DNA of 64,000 nucleotides from Athripsodes cinereus (taxonomy: Eukaryota > Arthropoda > Insecta > Trichoptera > Leptoceridae): the NCBI GenBank assembly GCA_947579605.1, contig OX388321.1, positions 11,869,427 to 11,933,426 of the forward strand. The letters are read 5' to 3'. The notes below the pieces were generated by a model, which was not told the origin of the DNA, made no database searches, and saw only the letters and a list, made by a program, of their open reading frames with translations. Within the stretch, counting starts at the first letter, position 1. The number at the start of each line of letters is the position of its first letter. A program made the translations under genes and the position numbers. Below, piece by piece: positions 12,408 through 24,371 of the stretch.

Positions 12408-13440
12408 CGGTGAAAAACAAAGAACAGCAATGTTGAGAACTCTAAAGAAAATCTTTCTTAAGTAAATAGGGAACAAAATGTGTTCAAAGAATCTCAAGAA
12501 GTTTCACAGATGAACGTTTTATCCTGAAGTTAAAAAATATGCTGCTTTATACTTAATTATTAGTGATGCGATGAACACATTTAAAAGACGATATTAACGA
12601 ATAAGTGTATCACTGTACGTTGCATACGTTCTTATTTCTCAGGGTGTATTGTTTATTAATTATTTTGATTAGATATTTATTATATTATCTTTCCACAAAG
12701 TTTAATGTGAATTCGATTCAGAATGGTTTTGTTAAACTCTAACCAGCCTACCAAAGACATCAACAATAATTAAAATTATTTTAATTCAAGCATTATTAAA
12801 ATTTTAATTCTTTATTGATTATATTATTTTAAATGAAAATATTGTACTTAAATACGAAAAAAATGTATGTAATTTTTTCAAAAGGTTCAATCACAAAGTT
12901 ATCATAAAAAAATTAAACTTATTTAAAATTTGGGTATTTTTGGTTAAAATAAAAATACTTGGTATTGAGAACCTAATTGTATTTTTGAATAGTTGATTAG
13001 ATATTATAAAATTGAACAAAAATACTGCCAATTCATATTATATAATCATCATACTTGTACTTACTATTGAACTTGATATTAATTTATTTATTTTGTTTCA
13101 AGTTTTTTTTTATCAAAATGTGTTGTATTTAGTATTTTACATAGATAGATAAGATGCCTTAAAATTATTATTTATAATTTTAAATATATTTTAGGTATTA
13201 ATTTAATCGCTCTACACGTATGTAGGTGGTACTTAATTTAAATAAAATATTATTAAGATTGTAAACAGTATTTTTTGTATATAATAATTTATGATAAATA
13301 ATTTTTCAATAGAAGGAAAAAGGTTGTAAATCAGATGTCCGGATAACTGTTATATGTTAAAAAAAAGTATGAAAATGCAGTTGTCACGTGTCAAAAAATG
13401 CTAATATGTATAAAAAAAGAATTCTACAATTTCTTCTGCT
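12408..13440 (+). other. Probable Pox meso 3' UTR and flank
   Basis: AT-rich sequence follows the stop. Candidate poly(A) signals AATAAA occur at 12948-12953 and near 13242; which is used cannot be told from sequence. No other gene is visible. Confidence 0.45.
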
Positions 13441-14975
13441 GAGTCGTTTGAGAAGTCCCCTAAATATTGGCCATCACCTGTGACAAATTGTTACTCAAGT
13501 TCTAGATCAAAGGTGGCCAATCTGTTGCCCGTTGGGTGTCTACCTGTGGCCCGTGAAGCATATGCACAATTTTTTTTAATAATAGTCGGTAAAAGTACCC
13601 GTTACATTTTTGAAAGAGATATTTTGAGAAAATATTCTTAAATAAAACAGAAGAGTATTGAAACACTTCAAATTCCTATACCATTTTGAAAATTTGGCGA
13701 CGGGGGATAGAAATTTTAAGGTGAAGTAATAAATTATTTAATGTTCCATATATGGAGTATATTGTTGTGCAGCCCGATAGGAAATCTCATTTCTAATTAT
13801 ATTATGAGGTTCAGAGATCCACTTTTCCCCCATATTTATTGAAGAAAATCAATTAAGTCAATATCATTTGTAAAAGAAATTTAAAATTTGTTTGTTTTAA
13901 AACTTTTGTTTAAGTTCAACTTGGCAGTTTGATCTGCACTCTTAAATATTTGGTCAATGTGACTTACTACCTTTTTCTTTTCCAGTGACTACATAAGTGA
14001 TGTTGAACATTTAATTATATATTAGGTATTATTTTATTTGTCTTTAGTAGTATTACTTATTTATAAGAATAAAAAAAATCAAAGTTAAAATTAAAAGCAC
14101 TTTTTACTAAAATATATGTAAATTTATCCTCCAAGACCTGAAAAAAGTACTTTGAAATTTATTTATGAATTATTAAAACGTTTTAAAAATTTTGTGTACA
14201 TGAGTTTTATAAATGTAATTATGTAAATCAATACATTGCTATTGTAAAATCAGCTGTTACATGTCAAAAACAATGCTGAAATCAACATACACACACAGTT
14301 TTACATAAATGAGAAAAATATCTGCGAAACATGTTACATTCACTGATAACTAAGCATACCTGTATATAATTAATGTTTTTTTTTATTATTAATTATATAA
14401 CATACCTACCTACATAGTACGCACACCAACATATCTTCAGAGCTAGATTGATGCATGTACCCAACTTAGGTACTACTTAACTTATTGTATGCTGGCAAAA
14501 ATAAATTATTTATATTCATTTTTAAATTCAAGCGTTTGAAGAATATGCCTGAATATATAATATAATTTAAATAATAAATAGGTGATGTATGTATTTTGAT
14601 TGGATTTTCAATCTATGCCTTTTTTGTAAATTAGTGCCTATTAGGGAGCTAGAAATATTATTGTAAATATTTTTATTGTGTTTGTGTAATGAAAAATACC
14701 AATGTTATTAAATAAAATGTATAATATTTTCCATATTCACCTTTTTTTTATTTTCCAACTTACCTACTTCAATCCTGAAATTTAAATTCCTTGGAATACC
14801 GTAATTTATATAAATTTTGACAATTGACCTTAAAAAAACTTTATTTACGAATTAGGTCATGATATTCCACTGTTTTTATTCCACAAACGTGTATAATATA
14901 TAACTCTACCATAAGCACGCTTTAGCGCCTAATTCTTTATCGAACAAAAAAAATCTAGTTTTGGGTTTACTTTAA
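13441..14975. other. Non-coding stretch with possible hAT-like end
   Basis: AAAGGTGGCCAATCTGTTGC then TGTGGCCCGTGAAGC at about 13510-13560 resembles the ends of some hAT elements (GGTGGCCAACCT...GGCCCG), but no matching far end was found. The remainder is AT-rich and unassigned. Confidence 0.35.
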
Positions 14976-15134
14976 AAGGTACAGGTGTTCGAAAAAATAA
15001 AGACATTTTACATCTTAAATTCAGCGACGAGGTTTGATACCCATCCTGAATGTCTATTTTTGTTAGCATGGAAAGGATGGCTTGGTCTGCTGGCTGCCCC
15101 ACTTGTGAGATATGCCGAATCGGTATAGTACCTA
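14976..15134 (+). mobile_element. SINE-like retroposon (family S1), 5'-truncated
   Basis: It starts within the family at ACAGGTGTTCGAAAAAATAA and continues through TTCAGCGACGAGGTTTG to CTGGCTGCCCCACTTGTGAG then ATATGCCGAATCGGTATAG. Confidence 0.7.
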
Positions 15135-15662
15135 TCCTATAATTGTTGGTACAAAAGACGAGTCTGTTGCTATTAATATCAACTTTTAACCGAATCCAAG
15201 TTAGCTTCCCGTTTTCACAACTACAGTTATTTCGTATAAGAGAGGTGTTTAGAGAAGCCAATACAGTCATCTACTTTTCATCGATCTCATTTTTATTTTA
15301 TGTTTAATCTGCGTTTCATATTTAGTATTTACTTTAAAAAATGTTTGTATCCATATATTTCATTTCAAAAATCTGGAGTAAGTCTGTCGATTAAGTAGAA
15401 TGAAAGATGCAGGGAGGGAAAGTATGTATTTCAATTCAAGATTATTGGTACCTGAAGATACTGACTGCTTCCATCTAAGCATGTTTTTTCATAATTTAAG
15501 GAACCTTAATAGGTAGTAGAAATTGTATTGATGGGGAAACGGTTTATAAACTTTTCTATTCTTTTTTCGAGAATACGCAAAGCAGTGCCATCTATAGTAC
15601 AATTTACGAAACTGCTTTATAACGTCATCTGTTGGCGAGTAGGTAAAGTAATAAGTTAACTG

Positions 15663-15812
15663 GGGTTAATCAATACTTCAACACCCCAGAATGCTTTGCC
15701 TATTCAGCTTGTGGTGGCGCTAGCAAAGTTTTTGCTTTGTCTATTCAGCATGTGGTGGCGCTAGTAAAGCTTTGAAAATCCTCGACGGGATGGCGGTGTT
15801 GTATAGCAGTAC
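15663..15812 (-). repeat. 150-bp dispersed module, single copy
   Basis: The module contains two internal near-copies of a 42-bp unit (core TATTCAGCTTGTGGTGGCGC). The same module occurs on the opposite strand as a tandem pair at 22616-22954. It lies 28 bp left of a Harbinger-like element; the tandem pair lies 200 bp right of the other one. Confidence 0.75.
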
Positions 15813-15840
15813 GATTATGTAGGTACCTATTATTAACTTA

Positions 15841-16313
15841 AGGGTCGTTCACATACGTTCACTTTCAGTGATCACTCCGGATGATCCTCCAAGATGAACA
15901 AGTGTGAACGGGCGTTTCATCGCTAGTGATCACTAGCGATGACGGAGGAAAGAAATTACCACTCGTCATAATTTTGATGAAAGGACCTTTCACTGAAACG
16001 ACCATAAACAAGTTTCATCTCATTATTTGTTTTATTCTCTATGAATTTCTATTGAATGTCAGAATCATGTACAAAATTATTATGCAGTCGAGAGCTATAT
16101 TAATTTATTTTAAGTGTTATTTTTCATTTTTGAATTTGTTTAATTATTTTTATACGAAAATACGTCAAACTACATACAACATGAGTGAGAGTGTAGACAT
16201 GGCAGTGAAAGCATAGGATGAACAAATGTGAACAGACGTGTTCACTTTCGATGAACAGGTTTGACCCTGACACTCTGGATGATCATCCAAAGTGAAGCAA
16301 TGTGAATGCTACT
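15841..16313 (+). mobile_element. 473-bp Harbinger-like MITE, copy 1
   Basis: It begins AGGGTCGTTCACATACGTTC and ends AATGTGAATGCTACT, with imperfect inverted ends (AGGGTCGTTCACA against AGTAGCATTCACA). Direct TTA (15838-15840, 16314-16316) flanks it, the 3-bp TWA duplication of PIF/Harbinger elements. GTTCAC-type motifs recur in both subterminal regions. The 96-codon open frame inside (15926-16216) is shared with copy 2, but most of it looks non-coding. Only its last part, MSESVDMAVKA, could be a remnant of a parent protein start (inference). Confidence 0.82.
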
Positions 16314-16572
16314 TTAGTCATAACTGTTTTTTTGTAACATGAATGAAAATAAGTAGGTAAATAATAATAATACACCTACATAACATTGCAACACGCGCAA
16401 AATGTAACACAATTATTATCTGATTCTGTTGTTGATAAAAATAAATCATTAAACCTATATTTCGAGAAATTTATTTAGCTTAAAATGATACACAACAGAT
16501 ATACAAAAAACAAATGAAATGATATGAAATAAATTTTATTTCTTCATAACACGTAATTTAACAAAGTTTATA

Positions 16573-16857
16573 AAAAATGATAGAATGCGTGTAAATAAGT
16601 TACGATGGTTTGGACATGTTGAGCGAATGCAAGATGAAAGAATGACGAAGAGGATGTATTTATCTGAAAGAGGTGTGAGGAAGCGCGGACAAATCCTTAA
16701 GGACGGCCGCGTGTTGAGTAAGAGAAATCGGCGAACATGTATGAGAAACTGGATGAATGTGGAGGAAGCGAAAGAAGTTTGTAAGGATAGATCTATATGG
16801 CGTTCCGTTCTCTCTGCCTACCCCTCCTGGGACACGGCGTGAGGTTATAGATAGATA
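16573..16857 (+). pseudogene. Truncated LINE RT C-terminal fragment
   Basis: Same family as 10264-10860: RMRVNKLRWFGHVERM is followed by LSERGVRKRG, and then about 33 bp (the RPRTTWLDHVD region) is deleted before QILKDGRVLSKRNRR. It ends SAYPSWDTA, CGTGAGGTTATAG and a (GATA)n tail. The copy is dead. Confidence 0.8.
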
Positions 16858-17475
16858 GATTATAAAAAAAAATACAACAAATAAACAAAAATATTAATCT
16901 TGTATGTAGCATTTCCAATGTAGTGAAGAAATTACACTGCCTCACTAGATTAATATGTTCTGAGACAGTGGAAAATATAAATAAATATGAAAGCATAAAA
17001 AATAAATGAATATGCAAATGTATAAAATACAACATCCTGAACATTGTGGAGACGACAAAAAAAAACAATAGTCGAAGAATAAAATACAAAAACGAATCAA
17101 ATTGCAATATTTATAAAATAAGTTAAATCAAGTAGGTAATTATATTTTGTAAGAAAAATTTAAATATTGGGAGTGTTTGTATAGAACGTCAATTAAATGC
17201 CAAGTAATATTTCAAGAATAAAAATTGTAGATAAGTAAGTAAGTCCTCAGGCTACCTCACTTATTTATTTATTTTATTTATTTATTTAATTTTATAAAGT
17301 TATAATTATACCTTAAAAATAACTTATAACAAACTTATGGGAAATGCCGTGATGATATGTATACAAAGCTATAATATTCCACGCAACAAATATGAAAGTG
17401 AAATAAATAAAGGAAAAATATATAACACATGCATTATTTAAGATGAATATATTTCAAATATAGGTATAATTATAT
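16858..17475. other. Non-coding stretch
   Basis: AT-rich. A short piece at 17343-17362 (ATGCCGTGATGATATGTAT) matches the S1/LINE 3' end. Nothing else was recognised. Confidence 0.45.
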
Positions 17476-17545
17476 TTACTTATTTATTTATTCTTTACTG
17501 TACATTGATTACAAACAATAACATAAAAGGTAAACACATATGGGA
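17476..17545 (-). mobile_element. LINE tail fragment (family T1), terminal part only
   Basis: The minus strand reads TTTACCTTTTATGTTATTG, then CAATGTACAGTAAAGAATAA and ATAAATAAG. It lies directly before another LINE fragment. Confidence 0.6.
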
Positions 17546-17580
17546 AAAATATAACAGAAATAATAATAATGTATTTTTTT

Positions 17581-17768
17581 CGTCCGAGGATTAAATGGCA
17601 AGATCATTTAAATCAAATCCTACAGGACGGTCACGTGTTGAGCACATTGAACAGGAGAGCATGCATGAGGAATTGTATGAAAGTGACGGAAGCGAAAGAT
17701 GTATGCAAGGATAGAAGGAAGTGGCGCTCGATCCTTTCTGCCTACCCCGCGAGGGAAGCGGCGTGATG
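17581..17768 (+). pseudogene. Truncated LINE RT C-terminal fragment
   Basis: The open frame reads RIKWQDHLNQILQDGHVLS, then NRRACMRNCM and KWRSILSAYPAREAA, which is the last about 60 codons of the family seen at 10264-10860. The 3' end is GGCGTGATGGTATG with a (TATG)n tail. Confidence 0.75.
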
Positions 17769-18532
17769 GTATGTATGTATATTTTTTTAAATCATGTCTC
17801 AAAAACCAATAGAAATATATGCAGCTTTAAATTGTCATTTTGTATGGCTTTCAAATATTTATTCGCATCGGCTATTCGTCAGTAACAGGAATTACTGTCA
17901 CTGTCACTGTCAAAAATGACAGTTTTGACCTTGAAGTATTTTACAGTAAATTATGTAAACAAAACGGCATGTTTTTGACGTCTGTCAATAAAATAGCTAT
18001 TCGTCAGGAATTTTTTGTAAACATAAACAAAGCCATGCTGTTTTGACGTCTGTCAATATTGGCAGTTGTAATATGGTTGTAATGTCCGATGACTTTTCGG
18101 TTAGTTTACTATATGAGAAAGCAAACTTTCAATGCTTGAATAGTGTAATATCATTAAACATTTGTCATCTTGTATATTTGATGTTTTATAGGTATGTTCC
18201 CGTGTAAAGAGCATTAAGCTCGTATATTTTGTCCGAGAACAAAGCTATTTCCATAACCAGATAAAGTGTAATAAATCGGTTAGAGCTTTTTAAGGTTTAT
18301 TAACTCACCGTTTGCAAACTTTAGATCTGTGGGTACTACTACAAGGATGTTTTTTTTTTTTTTAATAAAAAGCGCTGTTTACATTAACATTTGACCTTAA
18401 ATCTAAAGATCTACATAATTAAAAAAAAAGTACTTTCCCAAATAGCTGTTATGTTGATAAATTAATTTTGGTTCTTATAGGTTCGATTTATTTTAAGTCC
18501 TAATATATTCATAATAGAGTGGACTTCAGTAC
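17769..18532. other. Non-coding stretch with TTGACGTCTGTCA direct repeats
   Basis: At about 17860-18060 the string GACGTCTGTCAAT and a GCTATTCGTCAG segment occur in repeated order, an imperfect direct repeat about 80 bp apart. No gene was seen. Confidence 0.45.
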
Positions 18533-18662
18533 AAGGTGAGTTTTTCTGCCCATCCTAAATGTTTCATTTTTATATGACACGAAGATGACAAACTGTGTTT
18601 TCATTACATGCAGTCAGTTCACCGACACCCCACTGTGAGAAATGTCATGATGGTATGGATGA
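18533..18662 (+). mobile_element. SINE-like retroposon (family S1), decayed and truncated
   Basis: It contains GCCCATCCTAAATG, GACACGAAGATGACA and the 3' end ACCCCACTGTGAGAAATGTC then ATGATGGTATG. Confidence 0.55.
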
Positions 18663-18989
18663 ATGAAATTAGTAGGTACTTAATAATAGCAAGTAGGTCC
18701 TCCACCACTACTTGTATTCTCAATGTTCACTTGGCTTGTGTGAACCGCTAAGCTTAGTAATAATATCCGCGCCCTTGAGATGGATGCTCCATTAAATAAG
18801 TGAGTTTTATAGCACCATTTTATTTTATTTATTTATTACAATATACGGCTTGAGCCTTTTACATGCTGAAAATATGTGAGAGACATAAAAAGTAAATCCA
18901 TACGAGACAAAGAGTAGCCCCAATTAAAAAAAACATTATTTTGTGGGCAGCTCTGCCTCAGGATCTTATAAATAGTATTAACTTCTTTT

Positions 18990-19115
18990 TCTGTAGGTGC
19001 CCTGTCAGGTCCCCTCGATGTTGGCGATCACTCTGGCATAGGATTCTCTGTCCTGCACTGTCTGGAATAACTCCTCCACGCCTTTCATTCCAGTCCAATC
19101 TTGTATATTGCACAG
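18990..19115 (-). pseudogene. LINE RT 3'-end fragment
   Basis: On the minus strand the frame reads WTGMKGVEELFQTVQDRESY and then ARVIANIEGT-stop, the C-terminus common to many RTE-type LINE reverse transcriptases (AQDR..YARVIANI). Only about 40 codons remain. A related fragment is at 62448. Confidence 0.65.
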
Positions 19116-19179
19116 GCACGATGGCGTCCCTCTATTTTGCCTGTCATGATCAACCGCTAAATGTGGTTACATAAGGCAC

Positions 19180-19795
19180 AGTCCAAGTACACTAGCGCTG
19201 AACTTATCTTTTAGATTGAGACTCAAGGGAATTTTGTCTCTGATTTAATGGTTATAGATTACAGAATTCCGAGATGTATTCCGGACCCATACCATTTAAT
19301 GCCTTGAATACTGTAAAAAAAAGTTTGAATTCAATTCTCCCTGGTCACTTAAGCCAGTAAAAATTCTGGAGTCCCAATAATGTTTGTGAAAATAAATCCA
19401 TTTTGTAAATAAGCTGAGTAGCAGCATTAAAAACCGACTGAATTCTTTGGAGTAGCAAATTGGATAAATTTACCAAGATACCATTTCAGTAATCTAATCG
19501 GAATGCAACAAATTAATTTATTATTCTTGGTCCCTTCTATTGACAAGCATTTTCTCACATTCCTTAGAGCAAAGAAACATTGACTAACAAATGACGGCAT
19601 GTTTCTCCATTGAAAGAGCACTAACCAGATGAGCACCAACATTAACAATTTTTCGTTGACATTATATTCATGTTTTGTACATAGATGGGATATGAACCTA
19701 TAAGATGTCTCCTTTTAGAGGCTACACATAAGAATTCAGTTTTTGTGGGATCTATCTTGAACATTTTTTCTGACATCCAGGAGGATATTTTCGAT
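19180..19795 (-). pseudogene. Fossil LINE RT C-terminal domain (L2/CR1-like)
   Basis: On the minus strand, broken frames read WMSEKMFKIDPTKTEFLCVA, then GAHLVSALSMEKHA, an ALRNVRKCLS stretch and FKALNGMGPEYISEFCNL. This is the order of the post-catalytic part of L2/CR1-type reverse transcriptases (W...NPxKTEFL, GxxLDSxLSM..H, FKALNGLAPEYISEL; family knowledge). Many stops and frameshifts show it is old and dead. It is far more decayed than the two complete LINEs in the window. Confidence 0.6.
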
Positions 19796-20204
19796 GTATA
19801 TGAAACCACATTGTATTTTAGAATGTCTTCAGATCAAATGTGAACTTATTACCCAACTAGTGGGAACATTTATTCACATCTTGAAAGTGCACTATGAGAT
19901 CGTGTAAACAAGGAATTAAATACAAAGTACAAAACTTAGGTGCATAAGTCTACAGTAAATAAATCATAAGTTTTTTATTTTTATTTTATTTGAATCAAAT
20001 ATAAACAGAGAATACACATGGTCCTGTTAAGTCGTAAAAGTTGACTTCTCAACAGGTTCTACTATAAAACATAATTATTAAATAACTTTCCAATAATACT
20101 TCATTTTTCATACTCTAATTATATTCTATACAATAAAATGACCTCTATTACATTGAAAACAATTTCTACTACCAATGATTTACTCTATGATTTCTGCGCT
20201 AAAT
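19796..20204. other. Non-coding stretch
   Basis: Nothing identifiable apart from possible continuation of the neighbouring fossil LINE. Confidence 0.4.
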
Positions 20205-20340
20205 TAATATATCTTTTGGCGGTACAATATACCAGGTGCCAGTAAACTCCCCTTTCACGACACAAGCTTTTAGCTTACTGTGAAAGATGTAGAAGGTTGC
20301 GTTTGGGTTTGTGACAAACCCCAGATATATCTTTTAAATA
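20205..20340 (+). mobile_element. SINE family S2, body
   Basis: It reads GTGCCAGTAAACTCCCCTTT, then CACGACACAAGCTTTTAGCT and TACTGTGAAAGATGTAGAAG. This matches the body of the tRNA-derived SINE at 52810-52975, but its promoter half is decayed (GGCGGTACAATATACC). Confidence 0.55.
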
Positions 20341-20685
20341 TATATTATACAATTTAATATCATTTATTATTCTTATATCTATTAGAAGTGCCGATACCCC
20401 ATGATCACACACATAAAAGGTTGCTCTGTATGTTATCTTTTTTCCTTAGTCTGTCCCATTTATAACAAAGATGATAATAATGCATGTTATTTCATATCAC
20501 AAAGTAATGGGAGAATATTTCTGGCAGTTCCTGTGTAGTTTGGAGGTGATTTTTACCCAGGCCTTTCAAATGCTGTGAAGATCGTTGATTCACAATTGAG
20601 ACAGTAATTGTTCTGCTTCAGGTGAACTCAGCAATCCAAGTCAATGATCTAGGACAACAAAGAAAATAAAAATTATATAAAAAGA

Positions 20686-20855
20686 ATTCATTCATACCAT
20701 CACACCATTTCCCATAAGCGGGGTAGCCAATAGACCAACTGCATGTAATAAACAGTTAGTCCTCTTGATTTTTTACAAATAACTGCCTTTCACAAACACT
20801 CGTAAACATACAAAAAAGGGTGGGAGACATATTTTTTTACTGGGGACTCTATAGC
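20686..20855 (-). mobile_element. SINE-like retroposon (family S1), internally deleted
   Basis: ACCATCACACCATTTCCCAT then AAGCGGGGTAGCCA at one end, CACTCGTAAAC and GGGTGGGAGAC at the other. The middle of the family is missing. Confidence 0.65.
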
Positions 20856-21207
20856 AACACAAAGAAGACCATGTTCTGAATTAATTTGGAAAGCAATGGA
20901 GTACTTTTTATTTTAAGTTTATTATATTTTTTACATATAAGTGATTTTTTTGTTTGATTGAGTTTAGATCACTCGTAGACGAGTGGATGGCCTGAAAGCA
21001 GATGAATTTTCAGTTGATAAATATTAATGTTTATTGACAGAGATTAGTACTAATTTTATTTTCATCTACGATGAATTTCTGACCTCGGTACAGAATATGT
21101 CAGAGGGATTAGCAATTTATTATAAACCCAAGTGTCTATATTGTTTACGAAGTGTTGTAATTTGTTTTAAAAATGTTGTGATCTAATAAATCAACAAATT
21201 TATAAAA
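20856..21207. other. Non-coding stretch
   Basis: No gene or recognisable repeat. Confidence 0.4.
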
Positions 21208-21365
21208 ATGTAACCCATCACCAATCATAGTGCTGTTGATATAGATCCAGAATTTTCCAAAGTATTGGGGTGCTGTACATCATGCATTGTCACAAAACCT
21301 CCAAGTTACATAAAAATATAAAGAAATAAACTGTATTAAAATATTAGATTAATTACACTATATAT
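21208..21365 (+). repeat. Direct repeat, left copy
   Basis: AACCCATCACCAATCATAGT then GCTGTTGATATAGATCCAG; a close copy lies at 21660-21828. The two flank a LINE tail and a palindrome. Confidence 0.85.
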
Positions 21366-21401
21366 TATTTGCTTTACACTCTGATCTAATAAATAAGTTA
21401 G

Positions 21402-21540
21402 TGGTTAGATGGAAGAAATCACTATATAGTGATAATCTCGCCACTGCACATCATCACATTTTTTCCTGTGTATATTGCCCTATTTTATTTGTTATATGAA
21501 TGATGATGTGCAAGAAGAATAAAATAAATAAATAAAATAA
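21402..21540 (+). mobile_element. LINE tail, family T2
   Basis: GGTTAGATGGAAGAAATCAC begins the tail, with the hairpin ATCACTATATAGTGAT and a second inverted pair GCACATCATC...GATGATGTGC. It ends AAGAAGAATAAAATAAATAA. It is related to the tail at 55048-55190. Confidence 0.7.
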
Positions 21541-21556
21541 ATTAATAATAATATAA

Positions 21557-21600
21557 CAATGAGCAAACGAATTAAGAGATCTTAATTGGTTTGCTCATTG
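21557..21600. repeat. 44-bp near-perfect palindrome
   Basis: Left arm CAATGAGCAAACGAATTAAG and right arm CTTAATTGGTTTGCTCATTG, with one mismatch and a 4-nt centre (AGAT). It lies between the two direct-repeat copies. Confidence 0.85.
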
Positions 21601-21659
21601 TTTATGTTTAATTGTTTATATTATTTGTTTTAACTGTATGATCCATGTGAATAAATAAA

Positions 21660-21828
21660 AATAACCCATCATCAATCATAGTGCTGTTGATATAGTTCCA
21701 GAATTTTTCCAAAGTAAGGAGGCGCTGTACATCATGCATTGTCACAAAATCTCTAAGTTACTTAAAAATATAAAGAAATAAACTGTATTATTATATTAGA
21801 TTAACAACACTGTATTTTTATTTGTTAT
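21660..21828 (+). repeat. Direct repeat, right copy
   Basis: AACCCATCATCAATCATAGT and the following 150 bp match 21208-21365 with a few substitutions and small indels. Confidence 0.85.
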
Positions 21829-21942
21829 ATCAAATACTTCAAACAATCAATTAAAAAAATAAATACAGTATATCAGTAATATAAAAGTATTACAATGTGA
21901 CAGTTTTTGCCATAGAGTATAATATTAATATACATGGACTAA

Positions 21943-22415
21943 AGGGTCGTTCACATACGTTCACTTTCAGTGATCACTCCGGATGATCCTCCAAGATGAA
22001 CAAGTGTGAACAGGCGTTTCATCAATAGTGATCACTAGCGATGACGGAGGAAAGAGATTACCACTCGTCATAATTTCGATGAAAGGTCCTTTCACTGAAA
22101 CGACCATAAACAAGTTTCATCTTATTATTTGTTTTATTCTCTATGAATTTGTATTGAATGTCAGAATCATGTACAAAATTATTATGCAGTCGAGAGCTTT
22201 ATTAATTTATTTTAAGTGTAATTTTTCATTTTTGAATTTGTTTAATTATTTTTATACGAAAATACGTCCAACTACATACAACATGAGTGAGAGTGTAGAC
22301 ATGGCAGTGAAAGCATAGGATGAACAAATGTGAACAGACGTGTTCACTTTCGATGAACAGGTTTGACCCTGACACTCTGGATGATCATCCAAAGTGAAGC
22401 AATGTGAATGCTACT
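21943..22415 (+). mobile_element. 473-bp Harbinger-like MITE, copy 2
   Basis: It has exactly the same length as copy 1 at 15841-16313 and only scattered substitutions. Direct TAA (21940-21942 and 22416-22418) flanks it. Two independent insertions with TTA and TAA fix the element ends and the TWA preference. Confidence 0.85.
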
Positions 22416-22615
22416 TAATATACTACATTTTTCATAAACAAAATAATTTAATATTTGTCTATGGAAATAGTTTACCATAGACAAATTTTATAATTTCTCT
22501 ATGGAAAAGTTCACCATAGATAAATTTGATAATTTCTTTCTTTTTTCTATGTAATTACGGACAAATAGCCTTTGCCATATTTATTTGTATCGTTATTATA
22601 TTTTGGGTACATGTT

Positions 22616-22954
22616 AAGACTGAAGTAATATTATTCTCTGCTATACACTACCGCCATCCCGTCGAGGATTTTCAAAGCTTTACTAGCGCCACCACACGCT
22701 GAATAGACAAAGCAAAAACTTTACTAGCGCCACCACAAGCTGAATAGGCAAAGCATTCTGGGGTGTTGAAGTATTGATTAACCCCAAGACTGAAGTAATA
22801 TTATTCTCTGCTATACACTACCGCCATCCCGTCGAGGATTTTCAAAGCTTTACTAGCGCCACCACATGCTGAATAGACAAAGCAAAAACTTTACTAGCGC
22901 CACCACAAGCTGAATAGGCAAAGCATTCTGGGGTGTTGAAGTATTGATTAACCT
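22616..22954 (+). repeat. Tandem pair of the 170-bp module
   Basis: Two units of period 170 start at AAGACTGAAGTAATATTATT (22616 and 22786), nearly identical. Each holds two near-copies of CTTTACTAGCGCCACCACA. The single-copy relative at 15663-15812 is on the opposite strand. Confidence 0.85.
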
Positions 22955-24371
22955 TAACTGGTTTGTACCTACACTGATTTTAATTTTGTAAGTTTTGATA
23001 GATGGCTCTGAACTTTAAAAATCAGAATGGAAAAATCTATGAAAAAAAGCAAACAAATTTTATCAAGACGTTTATTTTACCCTAATTTATTACAAAATAC
23101 AAAAATAGTTTATGACAAATTAGGTAACACATAATAAGTTTATTTAGACTTACAATTAAGGTAATTTCACACTTATTATACATTGTTGTGCAACGAGTAA
23201 AATAGAAATGATAACTGAACTTATTAGGCATACTTATCTAAATACTAGTGCATTATTTATAATTGAGTTGAGTTTTATTTATGTAAGAAAATAAGGAAAT
23301 AATGAAAAACTTTAAGTTGTTTGATAAAAAAAACAATAAATTATCTGATAAACCATTACAATTAGTTGACAACACAAAAATATCTGTTTAAGCAATGGCA
23401 GGTGAATTGCTACGAAATACAAAAAAATAATGTTTGTATTTACACTAATTTCTTAACAATTCAATCTGCTCAAAAGGAAAAATAATATCATCATGACCGG
23501 TAAATCCTATCAAAAGAAATTATAAAACAAACAGTGTACCTATATTTGATTTTTCCTTATGCGTAAAGAAACATTTTATGCATTCTTGCAATATTGTCTG
23601 TGTCTTACCTCACCTTTGTAATTAAAATATACTTATTGACAATAATCAGCGGAAACAAAGAACATTATTGTCTTATACAAAAAATCAATATCAAAATATA
23701 GTGGATAAATAAAGATGGATTAATCCTAAAGGAATGTTTTTTTTTTCATTACATTATGTAATAAAATGTCTTTTATCACAGTCAAACCGGTAATATAGCT
23801 TTAATAATATAAATTATAAGCAGATTAAAACTAAAAAAAATACCTACTCAATATAAATAACTAAAATTAAATTTCCTAGATATAGATGGCTTAGTACAAA
23901 AAATGGTTGGATACCAAAAAAATATATAAGTCTAAACTCTATATTAGCAATAGCATCTTCCAAATGATATGTTATCAAATAATATTGTCCAACTGCAGTA
24001 AGTTGATAATATAATAATATCAATATAATTAGGTAATTTAATTCAACATAGGTATATGTTATATACTTAAGTTCCTAATTAAAAACTATATGAAGAGTAT
24101 TTTAAAAGTAATGGATACAAATTAATGTAGATAATCTAACTCCATGTCAAACTTAACCAACTCAACGACAATTCAAATTAAACAAATGAGTTTATCTATT
24201 GTGAAACATGTTTCATTGAGCAATAATTAAACTGAGAAATGTAGATACATGTAATTAAAATGATATGCAATAAAGTATCCACCGACAATGATAGTTTTGA
24301 ACTATTTAATTGATAAGAGAGTATTGAGTCAATCAATAACAATAATTTTATCAATATATATATATATACTG
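22955..24371. other. Non-coding stretch
   Basis: AT-rich, ending in a short (TA)n run near 24353-24369. No gene was recognised. Confidence 0.5.

Noticed and set aside
13510..13560. Firm call of a hAT element
   Set aside because: Only one candidate end was found; no matching inverted end or 8-bp duplication.
15926..22318. 96-codon open frames in the two Harbinger-like copies as genes
   Set aside because: They span the MITE subterminal repeats and AT-rich interior; sharing is explained by copying of the element.
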